A DNA stretch of 64,000 nt from Pseudomonadota bacterium. GTDB lineage: Bacteria; Myxococcota_A; UBA9160; SZUA-336. Numbering within the stretch: the stretch's first letter is position 1; every line of letters starts with the position of its first letter. This document shows, piece by piece, positions 50,441 through 61,510 of the stretch. The stretch covers positions 1-64,000 of the forward strand of contig QJZC01000028.1 in NCBI GenBank assembly GCA_003247575.1. The letters are read 5' to 3'. Made by a program: the position numbers and the translations under genes. The notes below the pieces were generated by a model. That model had not been told where the DNA came from. It saw nothing but the letters and a program-made list of their open reading frames with translations, and searched no databases.

Positions 50441-51865
50441 CTAGGGACCTTCGTCGAGCTTTGGCATCGAACTGAATTCCGCCAACGAGCGGGCCCAGTA
50501 GCGAATCCGGGCAACGTCCTGCTCGAACTCGTCCTCGCCCTGTCGAGCCGGCGCGGCTTCGAGCTCAGCCGCAACGACCACCAACTCCAGAGATTCCGCA
50601 GCCTGCGGATCTGAATCTGCCAACAAGAGCTCACGCGGAACCGCAAACTCGAGGGAAGGCTCTAAAGACAGCTCGACACGCAACATCCCCACCGGCTCGC
50701 CCGCGCGCAAGCACAGAAGGTCGAGGCTTCGCGGCGAGGCAACTCCCGGCGCCCGATCGACCGAGAAGGTCAGCAGCTCGTCGGACCGCGCGACCAGACG
50801 AATCCGATCCGGCAATCGCAGACTCCGCGCGCGAGGCACTCCCGACTGCACCGCAGCCCACGCGAAGCGGGCAAACTGCGACGTGTAGGGCTCGCGTTCC
50901 TGCTGCCAGCTGACCTCCCGTTCGAGATCGACGGCACTCCACGGGTCTCCCAGAACGTAGTGCAGTGTTGCGAGCGTATCGGCGTACTCGGGCGGACTCT
51001 CGCTCTCGCGAACGACCTCTTCCATCAGGTCGCGCCAGCGCGCCAGTCGCTCTCTCTCCACTCCCCCCTCGACGGACTCCTTCCATGCTCGGTTGTTGGC
51101 CAGCAGCCACTTTCGCGGGCCGTCGGGAAGCTGCGCGATGGTCGCGGGACCGCCATCTCCAAAGGAGCGAAGACCGACCGCCCATCCCGTGGTGTAGAGC
51201 AACGCCAGCGACGCGGCGACCCGGCGCACACAGCGGCGCTGACTCCCGGAGACCCGACCCGGCCGCGCACCGCGCCGCCACCAGAGCCCGAAGGCCAGTC
51301 CCGCTGCCAGTCCCCCGAGATGAGCAGCCCAGTCGACCTCCGGCGCCCCGGTCCCGCTATCCGAGGAAGACCCGTAGCCGACGGCGGCCACGATCGTATC
51401 CGCGAGAAAGAATCCGACGAGCATCAGCCACAGCCCAGTCGGGAGCAGCGCGCCATTCGATCGAGCGGTCCCGTGCACACCGAGCAACACCAGCCAGACT
51501 CCGACAACTCCGTAGATGCCTCCGGAAGCGCCGACCGAAGCACCCGAGACGAAGCCAGCACTGCAGAGAGCTCCAGCCGTACCGGCGCCCAGCAGTACGC
51601 ACAGCACGGCCGTTGCACCGATCCGCTGCTCCAGGAGCCCCCCGAGCACCAGCAGGGCCACGGCGTTCTGGACCAGGTGTCCGACGTCGGCGTGGTGGAC
51701 GACCGCGGTGAAGAGCCGGAACCATCCCCCCGATCCGAGCGATTGCTTGGAAATCGCCCAGAATCCGAGCATCCAGGGATCGGAGATCAGGTACAGCGCG
51801 CACAACCCTGCCACCACCCCGAGCGTGAGCCAAGGTGGGTGCGACGGGCGGGCGCGATCACTCAC
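50441..51865 (-). CDS. Rhomboid-family intramembrane serine protease with C-terminal extension
   Basis: A 474-residue protein from a GTG at 51865, one base past the htpG stop. The rhomboid domain (~1-200) has six helices: HADVGHLVQN (His58, His63, Asn67), nucleophile VGASGG (Ser114) and VDWAAHLGGLAAG (catalytic His182). All key residues are present. The remaining ~270 residues follow one more hydrophobic segment (~210-225) and match nothing I recognise. It should cut membrane-anchored substrates within the bilayer; none is known here. The coupling to htpG and the MBL-like gene is unusual. Confidence 0.85.
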   Translation of the reverse strand: MSDRARPSHPPWLTLGVVAGLCALYLISDPWMLGFWAISKQSLGSGGWFRLFTAVVHHADVGHLVQNAVALLVLGGLLEQRIGATAVLCVLLGAGTAGALCSAGFVSGASVGASGGIYGVVGVWLVLLGVHGTARSNGALLPTGLWLMLVGFFLADTIVAAVGYGSSSDSGTGAPEVDWAAHLGGLAAGLAFGLWWRRGARPGRVSGSQRRCVRRVAASLALLYTTGWAVGLRSFGDGGPATIAQLPDGPRKWLLANNRAWKESVEGGVERERLARWRDLMEEVVRESESPPEYADTLATLHYVLGDPWSAVDLEREVSWQQEREPYTSQFARFAWAAVQSGVPRARSLRLPDRIRLVARSDELLTFSVDRAPGVASPRSLDLLCLRAGEPVGMLRVELSLEPSLEFAVPRELLLADSDPQAAESLELVVVAAELEAAPARQGEDEFEQDVARIRYWARSLAEFSSMPKLDEGP

Positions 51866-51866
51866 C

Positions 51867-53798
<1,932 letters not shown>

Positions 53799-54170
53799 CG
53801 CCTGTCCTCCATCTTGCCATGCTCCGGGTCGCGCCCGGCTGCGCTGTGTCCTCGCCCCGGCCCCACACGCACCCAGCGCACCGGCCGAGCCCTTCGGTCC
53901 GTCGCCTCGCGCCAGAACGCATTGGGCGGGTGCGAGGGCGCGTCGGAGCCCCGGCATCGGACGATAGTCACGCAATCGCGCGAGGCAAGCGGCTCCGCGC
54001 AAAGTGCGCAGGATCTACAGGCTGGAGTCGCGTCGCTGGCGGACGCGTCGCCACCTGTGCCGTGTAAGCCCGTCCGGCAGAGCCTCGCTGGAGCCGCGGC
54101 GCGAGGCGACGCGCAAGCTTCCCCGACAGGCGACACCGGGGCGGCGGGGTCTGCTGGAGTCCCCTTCTGC

Positions 54171-54202
54171 GGATTGCATGTGCACTGGTGCACATGCAAT
54201 CC
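54171..54202. promoter_or_regulatory. Perfect 32-bp palindrome upstream of msrP
   Basis: GGATTGCATGTGCAC (54171-54185), spacer TG, GTGCACATGCAATCC (54188-54202): a perfect 15-bp inverted repeat. It lies ~110 bp before msrP in the 515-bp gap (53799-54313) divergent from htpG. Most likely an operator for msrPQ, htpG or both; the rest of the gap shows no gene. Confidence 0.65.
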
Positions 54203-54313
54203 GAGAGAGCTTGGTAGACTGTCGCCGTCCGATCCGCCGCCGCTCGGCGTGTCCCACAGTCCCCGGCGGCCAGTCCCCGGATGCACCCGAACGAGCTGAA
54301 AGGAGCACGCTCG

Positions 54314-55273
54314 ATGCTGATTCGATCCCGACGAGCTCACGACATCGCCACGGCCGAGATCACCCCCGAGTCCACCTACCTCCGCCGTCGAGAGATTCTC
54401 GCGACGGCTCTGACAGGGGTGGCTACCTTGGCCTTCGGTGGTGCGCGCGACGCTCGCGGCGCGACCACGCCGAAACCGCCCGAACTCGGTCCAATCATCG
54501 AAAGTCCCTACAGCGCAAGCGAAGAGCCCACCTCGTACGACAGCGTGACCCAGTACAACAACTTCTACGAGTTCGGCACGGCGAAGGAGGATCCGGCAGT
54601 TCAGGCGGCTTCCTTCCAACCCAAGCCTTGGTCCGTGCTGCTCAAAGGGCGACTCAAGAAGCCCGGGAGCGTGCCGCTCGAGACCTTCCTGGAAGGGCAC
54701 GCTCTCGAGGAGCGGATCTATCGCTTCCGCTGCGTGGAGACCTGGTCCATGGTCGTTCCCTGGGTCGGGATCCCCCTGGGAGACATCCTGAAGCGCTTCG
54801 AGCCCGACGAAGACGCCAAGTTCGTCGAGTTCCGCACCCTCTATGATCCCGAGAGGATGCCCGGACAGAAGCGCCAGACCCTCGAGTGGCCGTATCGGGA
54901 GGGTCTGCGCATGGACGAGGCGATGCACCCACTGACGATCCTCGCAGTCGGGCTCTACGGACGGGAGCTTCCGAATCAGAATGGCGCGCCTCTGCGTCTG
55001 ATCGTCCCGTGGAAGTACGGGTTCAAGAGCATCAAATCGATCACCGAGATCCGACTGCGCACCCGAGCACCGCAGACCACGTGGAGCGAGATGGCACCGA
55101 ACGAGTACGGATTCTTCGCCAACGTGAATCCGGAGGTCGATCATCCACGCTGGAGCCAGAAGCGCGAGCGCCGCTTGGGCGATTTCCTGCGGCGGCCCAC
55201 GTCGAAGTTCAACGGCTATGCTGACGAGGTCGCGAGCCTGTACGCGGGAATGGATCTCAGCAAGGACTACTAG
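54314..55273 (+). CDS. msrP: Periplasmic methionine sulfoxide reductase, catalytic subunit
   Basis: A 319-residue molybdenum-cofactor enzyme. The ATG at 54314 gives a Tat signal, RRREILATALTGVATLAFGG. The Moco-binding Cys is in YRFRCVETWSMVVPWVG, and NGAPLRLIVPWKYGFKSIKSI is highly typical of MsrP (YedY). It repairs oxidised Met in periplasmic proteins with electrons from MsrQ. The MsrQ gene begins 5 nt after the stop. Confidence 0.95.
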   Translation: MLIRSRRAHDIATAEITPESTYLRRREILATALTGVATLAFGGARDARGATTPKPPELGPIIESPYSASEEPTSYDSVTQYNNFYEFGTAKEDPAVQAASFQPKPWSVLLKGRLKKPGSVPLETFLEGHALEERIYRFRCVETWSMVVPWVGIPLGDILKRFEPDEDAKFVEFRTLYDPERMPGQKRQTLEWPYREGLRMDEAMHPLTILAVGLYGRELPNQNGAPLRLIVPWKYGFKSIKSITEIRLRTRAPQTTWSEMAPNEYGFFANVNPEVDHPRWSQKRERRLGDFLRRPTSKFNGYADEVASLYAGMDLSKDY

Positions 55274-55278
55274 GACGC

Positions 55279-55884
55279 GTGTCGCGAACTCGCTGGATCG
55301 GACTCGGGGCGTGGAGCCTAGGCCTCGCGCCCGGGCTCCTTCTCTTGATACGCCTGCTCGGTGACCAGCTGGGCGCGAATCCAGTCGAGGAACTCACACA
55401 CGAGTCCGGACGGTGGGCACTGCGGCTGCTGCTCGCTTCACTCGCCGTCACACCGCTTCGGCAACAGCTCGGCCTCGCCTGGCTGGCCCCTCTGCGTCGT
55501 ACCCTCGGCCTGCTCGGATTCGGCTATGCCGCCCTCCACCTCGCGGTCTACGCCGTACTGGATCAAGGCCTGGCCTGGGAGTTCGTACTCGAGGACCTGA
55601 GCGAGCGCCCCTACATCGCCGCGGGATTCATGAGCTTCGTGCTCCTGCTTCCTCTGGCGATCACCTCTACACGAGGATGGATCCGGCGCTTGGGACGGCG
55701 CTGGACGCGGCTGCATCAGCTCGTCTATGCCGCGGCCACTGCTGCCGTCGTCCACTTCGTGTGGCTCGTGAAGGCCGACTTACGAGAGCCGCTCGCGTAC
55801 GCCAGCGTGCTCACCGCACTGCTTGCTTTTCGAGTCCTTCGCGCTGCGAGAAAGAAGCTGTCCGTAGGTACAGCTTCTGCATAG
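55279..55884 (+). CDS. msrQ: MsrPQ haem-binding membrane subunit
   Basis: A 201-residue integral membrane protein with about six helices, starting at a GTG. GRWALRLLLASLAVTPLR and LGLLGFGYAALHLAVYAVLD carry the conserved Arg and haem-ligand His; WTRLHQLVYAAATAAVVHFVWLVKAD supplies two more His ligands. It passes electrons from the quinone pool to MsrP. Confidence 0.93.
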   Translation: MSRTRWIGLGAWSLGLAPGLLLLIRLLGDQLGANPVEELTHESGRWALRLLLASLAVTPLRQQLGLAWLAPLRRTLGLLGFGYAALHLAVYAVLDQGLAWEFVLEDLSERPYIAAGFMSFVLLLPLAITSTRGWIRRLGRRWTRLHQLVYAAATAAVVHFVWLVKADLREPLAYASVLTALLAFRVLRAARKKLSVGTASA

Positions 55885-56000
55885 CCCTGCTATCATCGTA
55901 TCGACTGCGCCTCGAACTGATCGAGCCGGAGTCTCTCGCTCTGCAACGGCGGAGCAATCCTATGTGAAGATGATAGATGATGATTGGGGGGAGAGAACCA

Positions 56001-56426
56001 ATGGCTGCACGCAAGAAGGGCACGCGGAAGAAGGCCAGCCGGAAGAAGGCGGCGCGCAAGAAGACCGGTCGAAAGAAGGCCACGAGGAAGAAGGCCACTC
56101 GCAAGAAGGTCGGTAGGAAGAAGGCGGGTAGGAAGAAGGCCGGTGGGAAGAAGACCGGTAGGAAGAAGGCCGCCAGCAAGAAGGTTGGACGCAAGAAGGC
56201 GACCGCCAAGAATGCTGCGCGCAAGAAGACCGGACGGAAGAAGGCAACAGCCAAGAAGAGTTCACGCAAGAAGGTGACCCGGAAGAAAGCGGCGCGCGCT
56301 CGCGCGGCAGCACCGGCACCCGCTACTCCAGCGATCGAGGCTCCGTCGGTAGGCGACGCCGGACCGGCTCCTCTGGATCCGATGCGCGCGGCGCTCGAGA
56401 GGCGGCGCCAAAACCTGCTGGGCTGA
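56001..56426 (+). CDS. Lysine-rich histone H1-like protein
   Basis: A 141-residue, strongly basic protein from ATG 56001, preceded by GGGGGGAGAG. About residues 5-95 are tandem short units of the form (x)RKKA or GRKKA, for example KKASRKKAARKKTGRKKA. The C-terminal ~40 residues change to an Ala/Pro-rich then DPMRAALERRRQNLLG tail. Such AlgP- or HC1-like proteins bind DNA non-specifically and may compact chromatin. DNA of the repeat is a short tandem array of AAGAAGG-type codons, prone to length change. Confidence 0.82.
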   Translation: MAARKKGTRKKASRKKAARKKTGRKKATRKKATRKKVGRKKAGRKKAGGKKTGRKKAASKKVGRKKATAKNAARKKTGRKKATAKKSSRKKVTRKKAARARAAAPAPATPAIEAPSVGDAGPAPLDPMRAALERRRQNLLG

Positions 56427-56590
56427 CATCAATGCCGCATCCGAGCGTCGTGTGACAGTGCTCGACGACGCCTCGGGCTCATCCGGCTTCGCTCCAGATG
56501 CAGGATCCCATGGCGGGCACCCGTGCTCGCGTGTGCACGCTGCCGTGTGCAACCACTGCCATGGGTAACGAGAAACGAGAGGCGGCAGCC

Positions 56591-56629
56591 CCCTGCGCAG
56601 GGTCGCCCAAGAGCGCCCCTGCGCAGGGG
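56591..56629. repeat. Twin self-complementary palindromes
   Basis: CCCTGCGCAGGG (56591-56602) and CCCCTGCGCAGGGG (56616-56629) sit 13 bp apart, between the histone-like gene and the convergent merR-type gene. They could pair alone or with each other and may serve as a terminator for either gene. Confidence 0.45.
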
Positions 56630-56679
56630 AGCAGCGCCAGCAGCCCGGCCTAGCGCCCAGGGATCGGTCTCGGCGCAGA

Positions 56680-57057
56680 TCAGTCTCGGGTCAGGAGTTC
56701 CTGGAGCTCCTCGAGTCCGTCGCGTATGGCGAGGATCTCGGCATCCAGATCCAGCGAGGTACGGTCCTTGTCCTCGCGGGCAAGCTCGACGAGACGCCGC
56801 CGCGCCCCCTTGATGGTGAATCCCTCGTTGTACAGCAGGTGCTTGATTACGAGGATGGTCTCGATGTCCTTCTTGCGGTACATGCGCTGCTTGGATCGCG
56901 ACTTCGGCGGCGAGATCATGTTGAACTCACTCTCCCAGAAGCGCAGCACATACGGCTTGACTCGAGTGATCTTCGCGACTTCGCCGATCCGGTAGTAGGT
57001 CTTCTCCGAGAGACGACTGAGTACCTCTTGAACTTCCGGTATCTCGGACGTGCTCAC
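56680..57057 (-). CDS. MerR-family DNA-binding regulator
   Basis: A 125-residue protein with an N-terminal winged helix, YYRIGEVAKITRVKPYVLRFWESEF, followed by SKQRMYRKKDIETILVIKHLLYNEGFTIKGARRRL and a short C-terminal coiled coil, with no effector domain or Cys. This small MerR type regularly follows ihfA in proteobacteria. It lies 102 nt after ihfA. Targets unknown. Confidence 0.9.
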   Translation of the reverse strand: MSTSEIPEVQEVLSRLSEKTYYRIGEVAKITRVKPYVLRFWESEFNMISPPKSRSKQRMYRKKDIETILVIKHLLYNEGFTIKGARRRLVELAREDKDRTSLDLDAEILAIRDGLEELQELLTRD

Positions 57058-57159
57058 CCCAACGGCTCCCCCACCCGCGCGTCTCCCTGACTACTGAGCT
57101 CCAGTCTACGCGCCCGGATCCGGAACGTCATGCGGATCACCCAGCGCAACCCACGGCCT

Positions 57160-57465
57160 CTACCGCTTGAGCTCTCCGGGAGCGACGGGGGTCTCGTTCA
57201 AGGTGTTCTTCAGCACCAAGCTCGGCTTGAAGGTCAACACACGTCGCGCCGCCAGCTGGATCTCGTCTCCGGTCTGTGGGTTCCGCCCCTTCCGAGCGTT
57301 CTTCTCGCGCACGACGAAGTTGCCGAAGCCCGAGAACTTCACCTTCTCGCCCGCAACCAGCGCATCTTTGATCACCTCGAAGATGGTCTCGACGAGCTCG
57401 GCTGATTCCTTCTTCGAAAACCCGACACGCTCATAGATGGTCTCGACCAGATCCGCCTTGGTCAT
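57160..57465 (-). CDS. ihfA: Integration host factor alpha subunit
   Basis: A 101-residue HU/IHF-family DNA-bending protein. MTKADLVETIYERVGFSKKES is the dimerisation helix region, KVKFSGFGNFVVREKNARKGRNPQTGDEI the beta-arm with the DNA-intercalating Pro in RNPQTG. The position after pheT is classical for ihfA. A HU-type protein is the only alternative. Confidence 0.93.
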   Translation of the reverse strand: MTKADLVETIYERVGFSKKESAELVETIFEVIKDALVAGEKVKFSGFGNFVVREKNARKGRNPQTGDEIQLAARRVLTFKPSLVLKNTLNETPVAPGELKR

Positions 57466-57513
57466 GGATGGATCGCCCTCCCATTACGCGACTATCGCCC
57501 AAATAGCAGGCGC

Positions 57514-59928
57514 TCAGCGCAGCTCCCCCCCGAAGCGGCGCTCGAGCATGACACGTACCTTGTCGGTAGCCTTGCTGACTTCCTTGTCCGTCAAGGTGCG
57601 TTCGGCATGCTGAAAGATCATCCGGAATGCCAAGCTCACCTTGCCAGCAGGAATCCCGGATCCCTCGAACCGGTCGAAGATCTCGAGCTCCGACAGATTG
57701 GAGCCCCCCACGGCACGCACCGCATCCAGCACCACCCCGGCGGGCTGATCCCGATCGAGCAGTACGGCGATGTCGCGGCGCACGGCGGGATAAGGTGAGA
57801 CCTGTAGCATCGGCTTTGGATGCGGAGAGTTCCCGATGAGCGGACCAAGATCCAGCTCCATCACCGCGCACGGCACATCGAGATCGAAAGCCTTCGCTGC
57901 TTCTGGATGGAGCTCACCCACACCTCCGAGAAGCCGCCCAGCCCAGCGGAGCTCGAGGCCCGCTCCAGGATGCAGATAAGGAAGCGCATCGGTGCGCTGT
58001 AGCTCTAGTCCCATGTCCAGATCGGCGATCAGCCGCTCGGCGATCCCCTTGAGCTCGAAGAAGAGGGGGGGCAGCGCAGCAGATTCCCAGAGGCCACGCA
58101 GCTCACCGCGCGTAAGCACGATACCGAGCGTGAGCGGCTCCAAGGGCAGCTCACCCGGTCCCTGCGCGAAGAACACCGCACCGAGCTCGAATACTCGCAC
58201 CGCATCCACCTGCCGCGCTCGGTTGTATGCGGCGCTGCGTAGCAGCCGCGGCAAGAGGCTCGTACGGAGCTCCGAGTCACGCTGAGAGAGCGGGTTCGCG
58301 ATACGGACCGGCCGACGCTGCACAGCATCCTCGGGCCAGCGCAGGTGCGCCAGATCCTCGGTGGACGCGCTCGGAAAGTGCATAAGCTCGGTCAGCCCAC
58401 AGGCGGCCAGGCAGTCTCGGACCTGCTCCTCCAACACGCGTGCCGGGGGCACCACGACACGGGAGACCGGCCCTTCGGGAAGAGTCGTCTCCAGTCGATC
58501 GTAGCCATAGAGCCGAGCCACCTCTTCGATCAGGTCAACTGGAATCGAAATGTCGTTGCGATAGCTGGGAACGGCGCAACGGATGCTCTCTTCGCCGGAC
58601 TCCACGACTGCAAAATCTGCGCGCTCGAGCAGCGATGCCATCTCGGCAATGCTCAGCTGGGTCCCCAACATCCGATTGCAGCGCTCGGGCACCAATGCAA
58701 CGTGCTCGACCCGCTCGACCGGACGACCGTTAGCCTCGACGCGCCCCGGGCTGACCTCTCCACCGCCGAGCTCGGCAAGCAGTCGGGCCGCTCGATCGGC
58801 CGCACGTTCCAGAGCGGTTGGATCTACACCCCGCTCGAAGCGATACGATGCTTCGGAGTGTAGGGCCAGCCGACGTGCCGTGGTGCGCACGCTTGCTGCA
58901 GCGAAGTGTGCGCTCTCGATCAGAACCTGTCGCGTCTCACTCCGGACCTCCGTATCGGCCCCACCCATGACTCCCGCGATCGCGATAGCACGGTCCGAGT
59001 CGGCGATGACGAGGTCCTCGACCGACAGCTCGCGCGCTTGGCCATCGAGGGTCACGAGCTTTTCGCCTTCGCGCGCCCGCCGCACACGGATGCAGCCACC
59101 ACGAAGGGTCTCGAGATCGAATGCATGCAGCGGCTGACCGAACTCGAGCAGCACGAAGTTCGTAACGTCGACGACGAGCCCGAGCGAACGCAGGCCGGCC
59201 GCCTCCAGATGTCTCTTCATCCAGTCCGGTGTTGCGGCTTCCGGATCCACGTTTCGAACCACGCGCGCCACGTAGCGTGAACATGCCTCCGGAGCTGCGA
59301 TCGCGACCGAAATCTGATCGGCGCACGGGCGGCCACACTCGGTAACCCGCGTCTCCGGAACTCGCAGTGGACCTGGGAAGTGTGCTCGCACCTCTCTCGC
59401 AATCCCGAGCATCGACGCCCAGTCGCCACGATTCGGGGTGATCTCGACGTCCAGAATGCGGTCCCCCACCCGTAGAACCTGATCCAAGGGAGCTCCAGGC
59501 GTCGCAGCGGGATCGAGCACCAGAATTCCATCGTGGTCATCCCCCAGCCCGAGCTCGCGTGCGGAGCAGATCATCCCCTCGGAGCGTTCCCCTCGAATCT
59601 TCGAACGCTTGAGCTTCGTGCCATCGGGGAGCACCGTACCCGGCGTCGCTACGGCGACGCGCTGACCCGCAGCGACGTTTGGCGCTCCGCAAACGATCTG
59701 CACGGGCTCCGCCCCGTCTCCCAGGTCGACCCGACACACCGAGAGCCGATCGGCATTCGGATGCTGGATGCGTTCCACGACATGCCCCACGCGAATGGGA
59801 GTCAGGTCCGGCCCGGACCGGAGCACGTCTTCGATCTCGATGCCGCCGAGAGTCAGCCGCTCCTCGAGCTCCTCGGGAGAGGCGGGTAGATCGACCCACT
59901 CCGCTAGCCAAGCGAGCGATACACGCAT
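57514..59928 (-). CDS. pheT: Phenylalanyl-tRNA synthetase beta subunit
   Basis: An 804-residue subunit, normal length. It has the EMAP/tRNA-binding domain (~40-150, VGHVVERIQHPNADRLSVCRVD), B3/B4 editing domain (RGGCIRVRRAREGEKLVTLDG), B5 (EEVARLYGYDRL) and a C-terminal ferredoxin-fold anticodon-binding domain (YPAVRRDIAVLLDRD to AFRMIFQHAERTLTDKEV). The ATG overlaps the pheS stop as ATGA. Confidence 0.96.
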   Translation of the reverse strand: MRVSLAWLAEWVDLPASPEELEERLTLGGIEIEDVLRSGPDLTPIRVGHVVERIQHPNADRLSVCRVDLGDGAEPVQIVCGAPNVAAGQRVAVATPGTVLPDGTKLKRSKIRGERSEGMICSARELGLGDDHDGILVLDPAATPGAPLDQVLRVGDRILDVEITPNRGDWASMLGIAREVRAHFPGPLRVPETRVTECGRPCADQISVAIAAPEACSRYVARVVRNVDPEAATPDWMKRHLEAAGLRSLGLVVDVTNFVLLEFGQPLHAFDLETLRGGCIRVRRAREGEKLVTLDGQARELSVEDLVIADSDRAIAIAGVMGGADTEVRSETRQVLIESAHFAAASVRTTARRLALHSEASYRFERGVDPTALERAADRAARLLAELGGGEVSPGRVEANGRPVERVEHVALVPERCNRMLGTQLSIAEMASLLERADFAVVESGEESIRCAVPSYRNDISIPVDLIEEVARLYGYDRLETTLPEGPVSRVVVPPARVLEEQVRDCLAACGLTELMHFPSASTEDLAHLRWPEDAVQRRPVRIANPLSQRDSELRTSLLPRLLRSAAYNRARQVDAVRVFELGAVFFAQGPGELPLEPLTLGIVLTRGELRGLWESAALPPLFFELKGIAERLIADLDMGLELQRTDALPYLHPGAGLELRWAGRLLGGVGELHPEAAKAFDLDVPCAVMELDLGPLIGNSPHPKPMLQVSPYPAVRRDIAVLLDRDQPAGVVLDAVRAVGGSNLSELEIFDRFEGSGIPAGKVSLAFRMIFQHAERTLTDKEVSKATDKVRVMLERRFGGELR

Positions 59929-60914
59929 CAGAGCTGCTCCAGGGGCCGGACGTCACCCTCGAAGAGAAGCTGGAGATTCGGAATGCCGAACCTCAACATC
60001 GCCGTGCGGTCGACTCCCATGCCGAAAGCAAATCCTTGGTATCGATCTGGGTCGATTCCGCAGTTTCGCAGCACGTTCGGGTGGATCATCCCGCACCCGC
60101 CCCATTCGAGCCAGCCGTCTCCCCAAGAGAAGTCCATCTCGGCAGACGGCTCGGTGAACGGAAAGAAGTGCGCACGGAAACGCAGGCGGACCTCAGGTCC
60201 CATCAGATGGCGCGCGAACGCGTACAACACTCCCTTTAGATCTCCGAACGTAACTCGCTCGTCGACCATGAATCCCTCGATCTGATGGAAGGCGGGACTG
60301 TGAGTCGGGTCGCTGTCTCGGCGGTATACGCGCCCCGGCGCGATGAAGCGAAACGGGGGCGTTCGCCCGGTCATCGCGCGGATCTGCACCGGAGACGTGT
60401 GGGTTCGCAGCACGTGACCACCCTCGACGAAGAAGGTGTCCTGGGTGTCTCGGGATGGATGATCCTCAGGGAAGTTGAGGGCCCCGAAGTTGTTCCAGTC
60501 CGTCTCTATCTGAGGGCCATCCTCGATCGAGAATCCTAGCCCCGCGAAGAAGCTGGTCATGTCCCGAAACACACGCGAAATAGGATGGAGATGCCCGCGC
60601 GGGGCGATCCATCCGGGGAGGGTGACATCGAGCCGGTGATCACTGAGTGCATTCTCGATGCGCGCGCTCTCGAGCTCCGCGCGGCGTGCTCGCACGCACT
60701 CCTCGATCCGCTCCTTGGTGGCGTTTGCCGCTTGTCCGAGCTCGCGACGCTGCTCTTCAGGCAACTCCGCGAGTAATCGCAGCACCACCTTGATCGAGCC
60801 GGAACGCCCCAGGAAACGCGCCCGCGTTTCCTGGAGCCCCTGCACATCAACCACTCCGGCAATGGCGGCTCGCGCCTGCTCCTCGAGCTCCGCGAGATCG
60901 CTAGCTTGCGACAT
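59928..60914 (-). CDS. pheS: Phenylalanyl-tRNA synthetase alpha subunit
   Basis: A 328-residue class II catalytic subunit. The N-terminal coiled coil (~1-90) is followed by motif 1 (ISRVFRDMTSFFAGLGF), motif 2 (LRTHTSPVQIRAM, then RFIAPGRVYRRD) and motif 3 (FGMGVDRTAMLRFGI). The HSPAFHQIEGFMVDERVTF segment forms the Phe pocket. Start ATG at 60914 is 17 nt after rplT; the frame further upstream overlaps rplT and is not used. Confidence 0.96.
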   Translation of the reverse strand: MSQASDLAELEEQARAAIAGVVDVQGLQETRARFLGRSGSIKVVLRLLAELPEEQRRELGQAANATKERIEECVRARRAELESARIENALSDHRLDVTLPGWIAPRGHLHPISRVFRDMTSFFAGLGFSIEDGPQIETDWNNFGALNFPEDHPSRDTQDTFFVEGGHVLRTHTSPVQIRAMTGRTPPFRFIAPGRVYRRDSDPTHSPAFHQIEGFMVDERVTFGDLKGVLYAFARHLMGPEVRLRFRAHFFPFTEPSAEMDFSWGDGWLEWGGCGMIHPNVLRNCGIDPDRYQGFAFGMGVDRTAMLRFGIPNLQLLFEGDVRPLEQL

Positions 60915-60931
60915 GAGAATCCGCTGCCCGC

Positions 60932-61282
60932 TCAGGCCGCAGACTTCGCCAATGCCACCAGCTCCGAGAACGCGGCGGAATCCGTGAGCGCCAGGTCTGC
61001 GAGAACCTTGCGATCCACCTCGACCCCTGCCGAGCGCAAGCCACACATGAACCGGCTGTACGAAAGCCCGTACTCGCGAGCTGCAGCGTTGATACGCACG
61101 ATCCAGAGCCGATGCATCTGGCGCTTGCGCTGGCGACGATCGCGGTAGGCGTAGATCAGGCTCTTCTCGACCGCGAGGCGCGCGGGGCGGATGAGCTTGC
61201 TGCGCGAGCCCCGGAATCCCGAAGCTTGCTTGAGAATTTTCTTATGGCGCCTTCGCTTGGTAACGCCTCGCTTGACTCGCAT
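60932..61282 (-). CDS. rplT: Ribosomal protein L20
   Basis: A 116-residue protein of normal length. [29 protein letters not shown] opens with the basic extension that threads 23S rRNA, and [23 protein letters not shown] is the globular signature. It lies 30 nt after rpmI. In enterobacteria L20 represses rpmI-rplT translation; no comparable leader was identified here. Confidence 0.97.
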   Translation of the reverse strand: MRVKRGVTKRRRHKKILKQASGFRGSRSKLIRPARLAVEKSLIYAYRDRRQRKRQMHRLWIVRINAAAREYGLSYSRFMCGLRSAGVEVDRKVLADLALTDSAAFSELVALAKSAA

Positions 61283-61312
61283 GGAATCTGCTCCTTGGCT
61301 GGCCGCGTCGCG

Positions 61313-61510
61313 CTAGGCGTACGGCATCTGATGCTTGATACGCGCTTCGTCGGCCGGTGCCACCAAGGCGCCGCTGCGCAGCTGCCGCTTTCGCTTCGCG
61401 GTCTTCTTCGTCAGGATGTGCCTCCGGTTCGCCGACGCACGCTTGATGCGGCCCGATCCCGTCAGCTTGAAGCGCTTGGCGACACCCTTGCGCGTCTTCA
61501 TCTTAGGCAT
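61313..61510 (-). CDS. rpmI: Ribosomal protein L35
   Basis: A 65-residue protein: [20 protein letters not shown], then [22 protein letters not shown]. The ATG at 61510 overlaps the infC stop by 8 bp (ATGCCTAA), so its translation depends on infC. Longer frames upstream are shadow of infC. Confidence 0.97.
   Translation of the reverse strand: MPKMKTRKGVAKRFKLTGSGRIKRASANRRHILTKKTAKRKRQLRSGALVAPADEARIKHQMPYA

Noticed and set aside
54004-54846. Plus-strand frame of 280 codons overlapping msrP
   Set aside because: Arg-rich, out of frame with msrP, and runs through the palindrome.
56001-56300. CRISPR-like short repeats
   Set aside because: The period follows codons of KKA units in one open frame; no spacers of constant length.
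56427-56679. tRNA gene after the merR-type gene
   Set aside because: Such loci often have a tRNA-Pro here, but no cloverleaf or TTCGAATCC box could be traced on either strand.
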